A DNA stretch of 64,000 nt from Ferruginibacter sp. HRS2-29 (GCF_024343615.1 NZ_RJUB01000002.1:86205-150204), one strand, 5' to 3'. Positions 24,478-33,767 are shown, numbered from the stretch's first letter. Notes: generated by a model not told the origin, from the letters alone. Program-made: numbers and translations.

Positions 24478-25143
24478 ATGCGAAAAATATATTTAAGCTT
24501 AATTGTCCTCTTTCTTTTTCCGGCAAAGAACCTGCTGGCGCAAAAATCTGATTTCGGTAACTGGCTTACTTATTTTGGTACAGGTAAGGTCAATGATAAG
24601 TGGAGCATCTGGACAGAAGCACAATACCGCAGCTACAATTTCATCGACGACAGGGAGCAGATCCTGCTGAGGGTGGCGGGCATTTATAACATCAATCCCA
24701 CAGTAAGCATAGCGCAGGGGTATGGTTTTATCAGCGGAAGAAATTACAATTCGGCCGGGGTGGTTACCAATACTACCGAGCACCGGCTGTACCAGCAGCT
24801 GATCCTCCGCCAGCAATTCGGCCGCTTCAACCTGCAGCACCGCTACAGGATCGAAGAACGTTTTTTGAAAAATGATTTCAGGGTTCGTTTCCGCTATTTT
24901 CTCTCTACCAATGTGGCCCTAAACAAACCGGTGATGCAAAAAGGCACGGTTTATTTTTCCGCCTATAATGAAATATTCCTGCACACAGACCGGCCGCTCT
25001 TCGACCGCGACCGCTTATTTGGCGGGCTCGGCTACGTGTTCAGCAAAGATTTTCGTGTAGACGCCGGCGTTATGACGCAGATGCAGGAAAACCGCTCGAG
25101 GGCCCAATTTAACATCATGGCGTTTCATAATTTCAAATTATAG
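24478..25143 (+). CDS. DUF2490 family exported barrel-like protein
   Basis: A 221-residue protein starting at ATG 24478 (MRKIYLSLIVLFLFP), with a signal peptide ending near LLAQ. The frame extends upstream but that part overlaps the divergent permease gene. The body, with WLTYFGTGKVNDKWSIWTEAQYR, QQLILRQQFGRFNLQHRYRIEERF and RFRYFLS, matches DUF2490 and has alternating beta-strand character; an outer membrane or periplasmic location is likely. Function unknown. Confidence 0.85.
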   Translation: MRKIYLSLIVLFLFPAKNLLAQKSDFGNWLTYFGTGKVNDKWSIWTEAQYRSYNFIDDREQILLRVAGIYNINPTVSIAQGYGFISGRNYNSAGVVTNTTEHRLYQQLILRQQFGRFNLQHRYRIEERFLKNDFRVRFRYFLSTNVALNKPVMQKGTVYFSAYNEIFLHTDRPLFDRDRLFGGLGYVFSKDFRVDAGVMTQMQENRSRAQFNIMAFHNFKL

Positions 25144-25230
25144 CATGTTTATCAATTTATATAACTGATAAATTTCATGCCGGGATGCAACATTTTAGCG
25201 TGTTAACGTATCTATGTTAAAAACCGGCTT

Positions 25231-25794
25231 ATGAGATATTTTTTATCAGTGATTATTTTGCTTCAGCTTTGCTCGTGTTTTTGGGGTAAAAAGCCAGGCC
25301 CCGGCGATTATGTGGCTACTAAAGTATGGGGCTGGCGGCCGGTATATGCACACGAGTCCACTTATTCCGATCTTACGGTATCAAATACGCCACGTTCTGT
25401 AGAAAAGGCCGGTAAAATATATGTGTACGGCAATAAGATCTTTCAAAACGAGATAGGGAAGGGTATTCATGTGATTGACAACAGCAATTCCGCGGCCGCT
25501 CACCGCATTGCATTCTGGGGTTTGCCCGGCAATACCGAATTTTCTATAAAAGGGAATTATCTCTATGCCAATAATTACACCGACCTGGTAGTGATTGACC
25601 TCAGCAACAATACTTCGCCGCAGATCATCAAGAGAATAAAAAACAGCTTTATCGCTTACGATCAACAAAACCCTTACCCATGGCAGGCTCCGGAAGAAAG
25701 CGGATATTTCGATTGCCCCAATAGCTACCCCGATTCGATGGTAGTGAACTGGAGAAGAGACAGCATCAGTTCGAATTCCTGTTACAAGCCTTAA
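25231..25794 (+). CDS. LVIVD-repeat-like lipoprotein, first of a pair
   Basis: A 187-residue protein with a lipoprotein signal (LLQLCSC, Cys14 or Cys16). Beta-propeller-like repeats are visible: KIYVYGNKIFQNEIGKGIHVIDNSN and NYLYANNYTDLVVIDLSN (LVIVD type). The C-terminal 45 residues are polar. The pair with the next gene, 9 bp downstream, looks like an ancient split or duplication. Function unknown; probably surface or periplasmic. Confidence 0.8.
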   Translation: MRYFLSVIILLQLCSCFWGKKPGPGDYVATKVWGWRPVYAHESTYSDLTVSNTPRSVEKAGKIYVYGNKIFQNEIGKGIHVIDNSNSAAAHRIAFWGLPGNTEFSIKGNYLYANNYTDLVVIDLSNNTSPQIIKRIKNSFIAYDQQNPYPWQAPEESGYFDCPNSYPDSMVVNWRRDSISSNSCYKP

Positions 25795-25803
25795 CCAACT
25801 AAT

Positions 25804-26547
25804 ATGAAATATATTTTATTGATAGTTTGCGCAGCATTGTTTTTTACTTCCTGCGAAAAAGCCGGCGATGCGGCCGCAACCGGAAACAGCAACACTGCCG
25901 GAAAGGGCGGATCGCTTGCCAGGTTTACTATTGTAGGCGATTACCTGTATGCGGTAGACAATGTCATGCTGCATGTATATGACATTCACGATCCGGCAAC
26001 AACGAGTATCGTAAACAGCGTTCCGCTTGGATTTGGTGTCGAAACGATCTATCCGTACAAGGACAAGCTCTTCATCGGCTCCCGCGATGGCATGTATATT
26101 TATTCGATCACAACACCTTCGTCGCCTGTGCTTTTGGGAGAGGCAAAACATACACGCAGCTGCGATCCGGTGGTGGCCAATGATTCCGTGGCATTTGTAT
26201 CACTTATGGGCAACCAGCCTTGCGGACCGGCAGAAGACGGGATTTACACGTACAATATCAAAAACATCCTTACACCGGTACAGATTCATCTGAACAAGAT
26301 CCCCACTCCAAATGGCATCGGGCTTCAGGACTCTATTTTATACGTTTGCCAGAAGACAAATGGTATGAGTATTTACAATGTAAAAAACCCTGCGGCCCCC
26401 GTTTTGAGAAACAAGATCACCGGCAAAACTTTTGAGGATGTCATCTGTTACGATAATATCCTGGTATGTTATATCAGTACCGGGCTGGCATTATACGATG
26501 TGAGTGTTCCATCGGCTCCGGTAGAATTATCATTGGTGAATAACTGA
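25804..26547 (+). CDS. LVIVD-repeat lipoprotein, second of a pair
   Basis: A 247-residue lipoprotein (signal ending FFTSC, Cys17) with five LVIVD-type repeats (for example DYLYAVDNVMLHVYDIHDPA, DGMYIYSITTPSSPVLLGEA, NGMSIYNVKNPAAPVLRNKI and STGLALYDVSVPSAPVELSL). Each blade has the pattern L-x-V-Y-D-I-x-x-P. Predicted beta-propeller with no catalytic motif. It ends 1 bp before the convergent mqo stop, with no room for a terminator hairpin. Confidence 0.85.
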   Translation: MKYILLIVCAALFFTSCEKAGDAAATGNSNTAGKGGSLARFTIVGDYLYAVDNVMLHVYDIHDPATTSIVNSVPLGFGVETIYPYKDKLFIGSRDGMYIYSITTPSSPVLLGEAKHTRSCDPVVANDSVAFVSLMGNQPCGPAEDGIYTYNIKNILTPVQIHLNKIPTPNGIGLQDSILYVCQKTNGMSIYNVKNPAAPVLRNKITGKTFEDVICYDNILVCYISTGLALYDVSVPSAPVELSLVNN

Positions 26548-26548
26548 T

Positions 26549-28033
26549 CTACAGTTCCAGCAATTCTTTCGAACGCTGTCTTTGACCCGCAGCCAAGGCG
26601 TCGTTTTCTATCAATGATTGTCCGTAAGACGGGATGAGATTTTTAAGTGTCGACTGCCATTTTTCACTTTGCATATTTTCTGCAAAGCAGTTTTTCAATA
26701 CATCGAGCATGATAGAAACGGCTGTGGAAGCCCCCGGCGAAGCGCCCAGTAGCGCAGCCAACGTACCATCGGCAGCATTGACCAGTTCGGTCCCGAATTC
26801 GAGGATGCCTTTTCCATCTTTATCTTTTTTGATCACCTGTACCCGCTGCCCGGCTATGGCAAGCTCCCAATCTTTTCCATCTGCTTCAGGGTAATATTCC
26901 TGCAATGCTTCCAGCCTGTCCTTATCGCTTTGCGTAACTTGCTGAACAAGATATTTTGTCAGGGGTAAATTATGCCAGCCGGCGGATAACATCGGGAAGA
27001 TATTATCTATTTCAATCGACAGAGGCAGGTCGAAATACGAACCGTTCTTCAAAAATTTTGTGGAGAAACCTGCAAATGGCCCAAAAAGTAATTCTTTTTT
27101 TCCATCAATCACACGGGTATCCAGGTGTGGTACACTCATGGGAGGTGCGCCTACACTGGCTTTGCCGTACACTTTTGCTTCATGCTGAGCTATAACCGCT
27201 TCGTTGGTGCACCGCAGCCATTGCCCACTTATAGGGAATCCGCCATATCCCCTGGCTTCTTCGATATCCGATCTTTCAAGCAATGGTAAAGTGCCGCCGC
27301 CAGCGCCGATGAAAACGAAGTCGGCCAACAGCTTTCTTTTTTCTTCCATTAAAAAATCTTCCACCGTCACCTTCCATTTGCCGTCTTTTTGTTTTTCCAG
27401 GTCTTTTACTTCGTGGCGGGTATAGATGTTTACGCCTTCCTGGTGATCAAGGTATTTGAGCATGGCTTCTGTAAGCGCCCCGAAGTTGATATCCGTACCG
27501 ATCTCCATTCTTGTGGCAGCATGCTGCTCAGCCGCATCGCGGCCTTGCATCACCAGTGGCATCCATTGCGCCAGCAGGGTATTGTCTTCGGAATATTTCA
27601 TTTCCCGGAACAACGTATATCTTGTCAGGGTTTCATGGCGCTTTTTAAGGTAAGCAGTATTTTCTTTTCCCCAAACAAAACTCATGTGGGGTACAGTGTG
27701 GATGAAAGATGCGGGATCCGATAATTTGTTTTGCTGCACAAGGCTGCTCCAGAATTGTTTGGACACTTCAAACGAGGAAGCGATTTTCAATGCTTTGCTG
27801 ATATCGATGCTGCCATCTTCTTTTTCGGGGGTATAATTGAGTTCGCAAAAAGCGGAATGACCGGTACCGGCATTGTTCCAGCCATCGGAACTTTCGGCGG
27901 CTACCGCCGGCAGCCGCTCGTAAATATCTATGGTGATGCCCGGCTCCAGTTCTTTGAGAAAAATGGCCAGAGTGGCGCTCATGATGCCGGCGCCGATAAG
28001 AACGGCATGTTGGTGTTCGTTTTGTAAGTTCAT
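26549..28033 (-). CDS. mqo: Malate:quinone oxidoreductase
   Basis: A 494-residue FAD flavoprotein that oxidises malate to oxaloacetate and reduces quinone at the membrane, feeding alternative complex III. FAD-binding GAGIMSATLAIFLKELEP at the N-terminus, then SSDGWNNAGTGHSAFCELNYTP (Mqo signature), FIGAGGGTLPLLERSDI and the C-terminal GASPGASTAVSIMLDVLKNCF. Length is normal. Genes on both sides run differently, so it is probably monocistronic. Confidence 0.96.
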   Translation of the reverse strand: MNLQNEHQHAVLIGAGIMSATLAIFLKELEPGITIDIYERLPAVAAESSDGWNNAGTGHSAFCELNYTPEKEDGSIDISKALKIASSFEVSKQFWSSLVQQNKLSDPASFIHTVPHMSFVWGKENTAYLKKRHETLTRYTLFREMKYSEDNTLLAQWMPLVMQGRDAAEQHAATRMEIGTDINFGALTEAMLKYLDHQEGVNIYTRHEVKDLEKQKDGKWKVTVEDFLMEEKRKLLADFVFIGAGGGTLPLLERSDIEEARGYGGFPISGQWLRCTNEAVIAQHEAKVYGKASVGAPPMSVPHLDTRVIDGKKELLFGPFAGFSTKFLKNGSYFDLPLSIEIDNIFPMLSAGWHNLPLTKYLVQQVTQSDKDRLEALQEYYPEADGKDWELAIAGQRVQVIKKDKDGKGILEFGTELVNAADGTLAALLGASPGASTAVSIMLDVLKNCFAENMQSEKWQSTLKNLIPSYGQSLIENDALAAGQRQRSKELLEL

Positions 28034-28052
28034 GTTTGTAATATTTATTCCG

Positions 28053-28081
28053 GTTGACTACTCCATTGAGTTGTCAACTCA
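28053..28081. repeat. GTTGACTACT-N5-GAGTTGTCAACTC element
   Basis: GTTGACTACT, five bases, then the palindrome GAGTTG-T-CAACTC, overlapping the stop codon of the glycosyltransferase gene and lying 20 bp upstream of mqo. The same layout occurs at 32382-32409 before the GH5 gene. Confidence 0.65.
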
Positions 28082-29257
28082 TTTTACCTTCCGTTGCTTC
28101 CATTCGTAACTCCCGAATTTGCCCAGCCAACCCGCAATCACTGTATATAATATATGAAACGGCTGCGCCAGCGGAAACCACCACAGTAATTTTGCCCGGT
28201 CAAAAAACATTGCCACCGGAAAAAGGAAACGCATTTCTATCCATGTTTTCACCACCAGCATCAATACCCACCATTCTGCCAGGGAGAAAATAATGGTGAT
28301 ACCCGAAAGCTGAAAAGTAAAACGCGGATTGAACCAGGCCAATCCAAACGGAATGGCCAGCAGCAGGAAATTGAAAAGATAGACGATCAGCAGGACCGCA
28401 AATATTCTTTTGTCATCATATTTATCGGCTTTACTCGCCCATCGTATCCGCTGATTGAAAAAATCACGAAGCGTATCCATCGGGGCAGTTTCTACCACTA
28501 CATCCGGGGATTTCAAAAAGTGAATATCATCAGGGTAACGAACGGCGATCTTATGCATGAGCAGCATATCATCGCCGCTGGCGATCCCATCGATTCCTTT
28601 GAAGCCCTCTACCGCAAAAAATGCTTCTTTACTGTAAGCGAGGTTGGCCCCGTTGCACATACTGTGCACACCCTGCTCCACCGAGGCACCGGTAATTCCC
28701 TGGAGCACCATGAAGTCCAGTAACTGAAAAATCCCCAGCAAAGACCGTCTCCTGCTGAAAGTGACAGGCATGGCGATAAATTTGGCATTTTCCTCGTTAA
28801 AAAAACTAACGATTGTTTGTAACCATAACGGAGGAACGATGCAATCGGCATCGGTAGTTATGATAAGCTCACCACTACTTTTTGCTATAGCCACTTCAAT
28901 GGCTTTTTTCTTGTAAGAATTGATATTTTGGTGGGTAAATGAGCTTAAATCGATCAATTCTACCTGTTTATGGGCAAATTTTAGCACAATCGAGGCTGTT
29001 TCATCTTCTGAATGATCATCCACCACGATCACCTGCAATTGCTCCGCAGGAAAATCCTGTGCCGTAATGGATTCGAGGCATCGGCCAATATTTTTTTCCT
29101 CGTTACGGGCGGGAATGATCACCGTGACTTTTGTTGAAAATTTTTCTTTGGAAATGACGTAATCACTTATGGAATTCCAGGCACTACGATAGTATAATAT
29201 CAGGAAGATATAAATCAACAGGAAAGCCAGTGATACAAATAAAACGATATATGCCAT
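28079..29257 (-). CDS. Membrane-bound family 2 glycosyltransferase
   Basis: A 392-residue protein with an N-terminal helix (residues 2-22), a GT2 catalytic domain (VTVIIPARNEEKNIGRCLESI, VVDDHSEDET, ELIITTDADCIVPP with the DxD metal motif, and QRIRW near residue 270) and three or four C-terminal helices. It resembles beta-glycosyltransferases that make surface polysaccharide or glycolipid. The acceptor cannot be told from the sequence. It is divergent from the MarR gene. Confidence 0.92.
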   Translation of the reverse strand: MAYIVLFVSLAFLLIYIFLILYYRSAWNSISDYVISKEKFSTKVTVIIPARNEEKNIGRCLESITAQDFPAEQLQVIVVDDHSEDETASIVLKFAHKQVELIDLSSFTHQNINSYKKKAIEVAIAKSSGELIITTDADCIVPPLWLQTIVSFFNEENAKFIAMPVTFSRRRSLLGIFQLLDFMVLQGITGASVEQGVHSMCNGANLAYSKEAFFAVEGFKGIDGIASGDDMLLMHKIAVRYPDDIHFLKSPDVVVETAPMDTLRDFFNQRIRWASKADKYDDKRIFAVLLIVYLFNFLLLAIPFGLAWFNPRFTFQLSGITIIFSLAEWWVLMLVVKTWIEMRFLFPVAMFFDRAKLLWWFPLAQPFHILYTVIAGWLGKFGSYEWKQRKVK

Positions 29258-29304
29258 AAGATTTTTGCCTGGCCCAAAGCGCTGCTACCGGGCAAAAATA
29301 AAAT

Positions 29305-29334
29305 TTTGAAATTTAAAATGAATGATTATCTTAG
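29305..29334 (+). promoter_or_regulatory. Promoter of the MarR gene
   Basis: TTTG (29305-29308), 18-bp spacer, TATCTTAG (29327-29334). It supports starting translation at ATG 29354 instead of the in-frame ATG at 29318, which would lie upstream of the expected transcript start. Confidence 0.55.
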
Positions 29335-29353
29335 TGGTTGCATAAACAACTAT

Positions 29354-29794
29354 ATGTCAAACAACCAATTTAAACGGGGCGAACTTTATAGCTTTATCAC
29401 CGGGAAGGCCAGTACGGCGATTGCGAGAAGGCTGCAAAAGAATTTCAGGGAGAACGGGATTGACATCACGATCGAGCAATGGAGTATCTTATATCATTTG
29501 TGGAAAGAAGACGGCATCAGCCAGCAGCAATTATGTGAGGCATCTTTCAGGGACAAACCGAGCATCACCCGCCTGGTGGATAATCTTGAAAAGATCAACC
29601 TGGTGAAAAGGGTGCCCAGCACCGACGATCGCCGCATCAACATGATCTACCTGACACAGGAAGCAAAAGACCTGCAGGATAAGCTCATGGAACTCGCTAA
29701 CCAGACGTTGAATGAAGCATTGGTAGGCGTTACGAACGGGCAGATAGAAATTGCGAAGGAAGTACTGCAGACAGTTTATGAAAATCTCAAATAG
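29354..29794 (+). CDS. MarR family transcriptional regulator
   Basis: A 146-residue winged-helix regulator when started at ATG 29354 (MSNNQFKRGELYSF). Motifs: TIEQWSILYHLWKEDGISQQQL, FRDKPSITRLVDNLEKINLVKRVPSTDDRR (recognition helix and wing, given in part) and IYLTQEAKDL. Upstream in-frame starts exist, but the promoter position argues for this one. It precedes the acyl-CoA dehydrogenase gene by 115 bp and may regulate it; that is inference from position. Confidence 0.9.
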   Translation: MSNNQFKRGELYSFITGKASTAIARRLQKNFRENGIDITIEQWSILYHLWKEDGISQQQLCEASFRDKPSITRLVDNLEKINLVKRVPSTDDRRINMIYLTQEAKDLQDKLMELANQTLNEALVGVTNGQIEIAKEVLQTVYENLK

Positions 29795-29796
29795 AA

Positions 29797-29895
29797 CCCC
29801 CTCCGCTCCCTCAAGGGGGAACTGAACTTAGCGGAGATCGAAAGAAAGAATAAATTTTAAATAATAACGCTCTGGCTCCCCTTTAGGGGCTGGGG
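29797..29895. repeat. CCCCTnnAGGGG-type hairpin repeats
   Basis: CCCCCTCCGCTCCCTCAAGGGGG-like hairpin at 29797-29819, then CTCCCCTTTAGGGGCTGGGGG at 29876-29895. Both are read-through hairpins of a repeat type that I associate with intergenic DNA in this phylum. Confidence 0.5.
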
Positions 29896-29909
29896 GTAAA
29901 ATTAAATCA

Positions 29910-31703
29910 ATGAGCACAACAACATCCACAACAGCCAATTTGCTGAAAGGCGGTGAATGGCTGATCAAAGAAAGCAGCGCATTTGACACCTACACGCCCG
30001 AAGATTTTAACGAGGAGCAGAAGATGGTAAAAGAAATGTGCCTTCAGTTTCTCAACTCCGAAGTATTGCCGGTGATAGACCGGATCGACAAGATGGAAGA
30101 AGGGCTCATGCCTTCGCTGATGGTGAAAGCCGGCGAGCAGGGTTTATTGGGCGCCTCCATTCCTGAAGAACTGAATGGCCTGGGAAAAGATTTCATTACC
30201 TCAACCCTGGTGAATGAAGGGCTTGGAGGGGGTTACTCATTTAGTGTAGCCGTAGCGGCACATACCGGTATCGGTACATTGCCGATCCTTTATTTTGGAA
30301 CAGAAGAACAAAAACAAAAATATATTCCCAAGCTGGCAACCGGCGAATGGAAAGGCGCTTACGGACTTACCGAGCCTAATAGCGGCAGTGATGCATTGGG
30401 TGCAAAAAGTACAGCAGTGCTGAGTGAAGATGGAAAACATTATATCCTCAACGGACAAAAATGCTGGATCACCAATGGCGGTTTTGCGGATGTATACACG
30501 GTGTTTGCAAAAGTGGATGGTGATAAATTTACCGGCTTTATCGTGGAGCGTGGTTTTGAAGGATTTACACAAGGTCCGGAAGAACACAAGATGGGCATCA
30601 AAGGTTCATCAACTGTTCAGCTCTATTTCCAGGATTGTAAAGTACCGGTAGAAAACCTGCTGGGCGAAGTGGGCAAGGGGCATATCATTGCTTTCAACAT
30701 CCTCAACATCGGAAGGCTGAAGCTTTGCGCAGCAGCGTTGGGCGGCGCGAAGATGGCGTTGACCACTACGGTTGAATACGCCAATACCCGCGAACAATTT
30801 AAAACTGCGATCGCCAATTTTGGCGCTATCAAACATAAACTCGCCGAAGGGGCTATCCGCATCTGGGTGGGCGAAAGCGCCTTATACCGTACCAGTAAAT
30901 GGATCGACGATAAGGAAGTAGAATTACAGGCGGCGGGCAAACCTTTCAACGAAGCATTGCTTGGAGCGGCAGAAGAATTTGCGATCGAATGTGCGATCCT
31001 GAAAGTGGATGGTAGTGAAGTGCTGGATTTTATTGTAGATGAAGGGGTGCAGATACATGGCGGTAACGGGTTCAGTGATGAATATATGATCAGCCGTGCT
31101 TACCGCGACAGCCGCATCAACCGTATCTACGAAGGAACAAACGAGATCAATCGCCTGCTTACGGTAGACATGATGCTGAAACGTGCCATGAAAGGCAAGC
31201 TGGACCTGATGGGGCCTGCGATGAAAGTGTCTAAAGAGCTGATGAGCATCCCGGATTTTGGTAGTGAAGATGAAGGCGCATTTGCTGCTGAATTGAAAAC
31301 GATCGTGAACATGAAAAAGGCGATCCTGATGACTGCCGGTGCTGCCGTTCAAAAACTGATGATGAGCCTTAGCAACGAACAGGAAATACTGATGAACATA
31401 GCTGATATGGCCATACAGGTTTTTCATGCAGAGAGCGCTTTGCTTCGGGTGATGAAACTGGCGTATAAAGGAGAAGAAGCGGTATCCATCCAGATCGATA
31501 TCATGCGCTGCTATCTCAATGATGCAGTGGATAAAGTAAACAAAGCCGGTAAAGAAGCCATCAACGCATTTGCCGACGGCGACGAACAACGAATGATGTT
31601 GCTTGGCCTGAAACGCTTTACCAAAGCCGCTCCGTTCAATAGTAAAGATGCGAGGAGAAGGATCGCGGATAAGCTGATTGCGGAAAATAAATATTTTCTG
31701 TGA
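29910..31703 (+). CDS. Acyl-CoA dehydrogenase, long form
   Basis: A 597-residue flavoprotein, longer than the usual 380-residue enzyme because of a C-terminal extension of about 190 residues, as in the very-long-chain type. Motifs: YGLTEPNSGSDA (near residue 151), KCWITNGGFADVYTVFAK, the catalytic base region and GGNGFSDEYMISRAYRDSRINRIYEGTNEINR (given in part). It performs the first oxidation of fatty acyl-CoA beta-oxidation, passing electrons to ETF. The stop TGA lies on the edge of a heptad repeat array. Confidence 0.94.
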   Translation: MSTTTSTTANLLKGGEWLIKESSAFDTYTPEDFNEEQKMVKEMCLQFLNSEVLPVIDRIDKMEEGLMPSLMVKAGEQGLLGASIPEELNGLGKDFITSTLVNEGLGGGYSFSVAVAAHTGIGTLPILYFGTEEQKQKYIPKLATGEWKGAYGLTEPNSGSDALGAKSTAVLSEDGKHYILNGQKCWITNGGFADVYTVFAKVDGDKFTGFIVERGFEGFTQGPEEHKMGIKGSSTVQLYFQDCKVPVENLLGEVGKGHIIAFNILNIGRLKLCAAALGGAKMALTTTVEYANTREQFKTAIANFGAIKHKLAEGAIRIWVGESALYRTSKWIDDKEVELQAAGKPFNEALLGAAEEFAIECAILKVDGSEVLDFIVDEGVQIHGGNGFSDEYMISRAYRDSRINRIYEGTNEINRLLTVDMMLKRAMKGKLDLMGPAMKVSKELMSIPDFGSEDEGAFAAELKTIVNMKKAILMTAGAAVQKLMMSLSNEQEILMNIADMAIQVFHAESALLRVMKLAYKGEEAVSIQIDIMRCYLNDAVDKVNKAGKEAINAFADGDEQRMMLLGLKRFTKAAPFNSKDARRRIADKLIAENKYFL

Positions 31704-31850
31704 TGGTGAATAGTGAATAGTCAATGGTAAAACCTTCGAAGGTTACACAAATTATTTAATGTCGTCCATTTCGAAATTTTGTATAATAAGAAACTTTGAT
31801 AAACGTATAAACTTCAAAGGTTTGACTATTGACTATTCACTATTGACTTT
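31704..31850. repeat. Composite AATRGTS / CCTTCGAAGG inverted-repeat element
   Basis: Left: GGTGAATAGTGAATAGTC then AATGGTAAAACCTTCGAAGG (31704-31742). Right, inverted: ACTTCAAAGGTTTGACTATT, GACTATT, CACTATT, GACTTTT (to 31850). Same plan as the 23061-23274 element, again between convergent genes. The right array encodes the last residues and the stop of the next gene. Confidence 0.72.
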
Positions 31851-32284
31851 TCGTGTTCTTCATAAAAAGTAAAATGCGAAACCATTTCCCAAGCCTCTTT
31901 CCGCATCGCATATACCCGTACGTACTTCAAAAAATAATTATCGGTTCTGGCTGCTGATTTTTTCTGTACCGAAAGTCTTCCCCGCAGGATGGCGACGCCG
32001 GGATGTAACTCTACCTTTACCGAATCATGCTCACGCGTAGTGAAACCGCCTTTGGCCACCGACTTCAGCCACGAAGCCTTGTTGTCAATATTTCCTGAGC
32101 CATGGCTGAAAACAAAGTCATCGGCATAAAGCGTTTTCAATAAGCTGGTATCTTTTTGTACCACAAAATTATCTATTTGCTGATTTAGCTGAAGCAGTTT
32201 TGTGCTGTCTGAAGATTGCGCTTGCAACGAAAATGATAGCAGCAAACAAATAGAAAATATCGAAAGGATGTTGATTGTCTTCAT
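31826..32284 (-). CDS. Exported DUF4440 / SnoaL-like (NTF2 fold) protein
   Basis: A 152-residue protein with a signal peptide ending near LQAQ (residue 23). The NTF2-like body shows LLQLNQQIDNFVVQKDTSLLKTLYADDFVFSHGSG (given in part), then WLKSVAKGG and VRVYAMRKEAWEMVSHFTF, typical of DUF4440. No certain catalytic residues. The C-terminal SIVNSQ and the stop are translated from a heptad repeat array. Confidence 0.83.
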   Translation of the reverse strand: MKTINILSIFSICLLLSFSLQAQSSDSTKLLQLNQQIDNFVVQKDTSLLKTLYADDFVFSHGSGNIDNKASWLKSVAKGGFTTREHDSVKVELHPGVAILRGRLSVQKKSAARTDNYFLKYVRVYAMRKEAWEMVSHFTFYEEHEKSIVNSQ

Positions 32285-32381
32285 GTAATAAAAATACTCA
32301 ATTGGCTAATGGCATAGGGATTTTTCTACGAGAACGTTACCGATGGAAAATGTTAACCAGTTCGCAGTCCCTTAACTTCGG

Positions 32382-32432
32382 GTTGACTACTGCTATGAGT
32401 TGACAACTCACTGGAGTGGTCAACTCATATAA
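32382..32432. repeat. GTTGACTACT-N5-GAGTTGACAACTC element upstream of the GH5 gene
   Basis: GTTGACTACT (32382-32391), five bases, GAGTTG-A-CAACTC (32397-32409), then AGTGGTCAACTCAT, whose AGTGGTCAAC can pair with the first element. Either a dispersed repeat or an operator; it lies about 55-100 bp upstream of the GH5 start. Confidence 0.6.
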
Positions 32433-32483
32433 AATTGATAAGGTTGAAAAATTTGTACTAATTTGATCGTTCATAAAAATGCC

Positions 32484-33767
32484 ATGGCCCGTAAGTTTTT
32501 CCTCATCCTTTTTTTACCGACTGTTGTTTTTTCTGCGCAGGCACAACAATCTTCTTTCGTAAAAGCACACGACGGGAAATTCACTATTGAAGGAAAACCT
32601 TATCGTTTCATTGGCGCCAATTATTGGTTTGCCGGTATATTGGGCACTACGGAAGCTGGTAAAGCACGCATTGTTAAAGAACTGGATTTTTTGATTGCCC
32701 ATGGTGTTGACAACCTGAGGGTGATGGCCGTTGCCGAAGGCTCCGGGTTGATCAGTGGAGTGGAGCGGGTTCAACCCGCCTTTCAGCAGGAGAAAGGTAA
32801 ATATGATACCACGCTGCTGAAAGCCCTGGATTTTTTGCTGGCGGAAATGAGTCGGCGCCATATGAAAGCGGTACTATATCTTTCCAACAACTGGGAATGG
32901 AGTGGTGGTTTTTTGCAGTACCTCAACTGGAACGGATTGCTGCCCGACAGCGTTATGCGGCGCAAGCTTACCTGGGATGAGCAAAGGGATTATACGAGCA
33001 AATTTTACGGATGTAAACCTTGCATAGAGCAGCAAAAAAAAGTGCTGCAAATGATCGTGCAGCGTACCAACAGTATCACCGGACAAAAATATGCCGACGA
33101 CCCCTCTATCATGAGCTGGGAACTGGCCAATGAGCCAAGGCCGATGCGCCCCGGGGCATACAGGGAATATCAACATTGGATATTTTCCACGTCTGAACTG
33201 ATCAAAACACTGGATAAAAATCACCTGGTCACTACAGGCATGGAAGGTGATATTGGGACGGAAGGCATGGCGAATTTCATTGCACTCCACGACAGTAAAT
33301 ATATCGACTATGCCACCATACATATCTGGCCAAAAAACTGGGGCTGGTTCAGCGATACAAGTATTACCAAAAGCCGGGATACCATTTACAAAAATAGCCG
33401 CAACTTCATTGATCGCCATGAAGCAGTGATGCGTAAAATAAAAAAACCGATGGTGATAGAAGAGTTTGGGTTGCCCCGTGATCAGCATTCGTTTTTGCTT
33501 ACATCCACCACCAACAGCCGCGATCAATATTATGCTTTCATATTTGACCAGTTGCTGGAAAACATAAAAAAGGGAGGGGTTATACAGGGAGCCAACTTCT
33601 GGGCACTTGGTGGTGCGGGCCGTCCGTCGTACAAACAACCGCTCTGGCAAAAAGGCGAAGACCTGCTTGGAGACCCACCGATGGAAGAACAGGGATTGAA
33701 TGCAGTTTTTGATACCGATGAAAGTACGTGGAAGTTAATTGCCGATTATATCAAAAAAATAAAATAG
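32484..33767 (+). CDS. Glycoside hydrolase family 5 (GH5_7-like beta-mannanase), exported
   Basis: A 427-residue protein starting at ATG 32484 (MARKFFLILF), with a signal peptide ending near AQAQ. TIM-barrel motifs fit GH5 subfamily 7: GANYWF near residue 42, RVMAVAEGSG, SNNWEWSGGF, ELANEPR with acid/base Glu217, TIHIWPKNWGW, and IEEFGLPR with nucleophile Glu327. The family cuts beta-1,4-mannan. It is followed 33 bp later by a GDSL esterase, a pairing that suits acetylated mannan breakdown. No SusC/D pair is next to it. Confidence 0.92.
   Translation: MARKFFLILFLPTVVFSAQAQQSSFVKAHDGKFTIEGKPYRFIGANYWFAGILGTTEAGKARIVKELDFLIAHGVDNLRVMAVAEGSGLISGVERVQPAFQQEKGKYDTTLLKALDFLLAEMSRRHMKAVLYLSNNWEWSGGFLQYLNWNGLLPDSVMRRKLTWDEQRDYTSKFYGCKPCIEQQKKVLQMIVQRTNSITGQKYADDPSIMSWELANEPRPMRPGAYREYQHWIFSTSELIKTLDKNHLVTTGMEGDIGTEGMANFIALHDSKYIDYATIHIWPKNWGWFSDTSITKSRDTIYKNSRNFIDRHEAVMRKIKKPMVIEEFGLPRDQHSFLLTSTTNSRDQYYAFIFDQLLENIKKGGVIQGANFWALGGAGRPSYKQPLWQKGEDLLGDPPMEEQGLNAVFDTDESTWKLIADYIKKIK

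Noticed and set aside
26027..26293. Alternative frame inside the second LVIVD gene
   Set aside because: Shadow of a clear lipoprotein gene with regular LVIVD repeats in the main frame.
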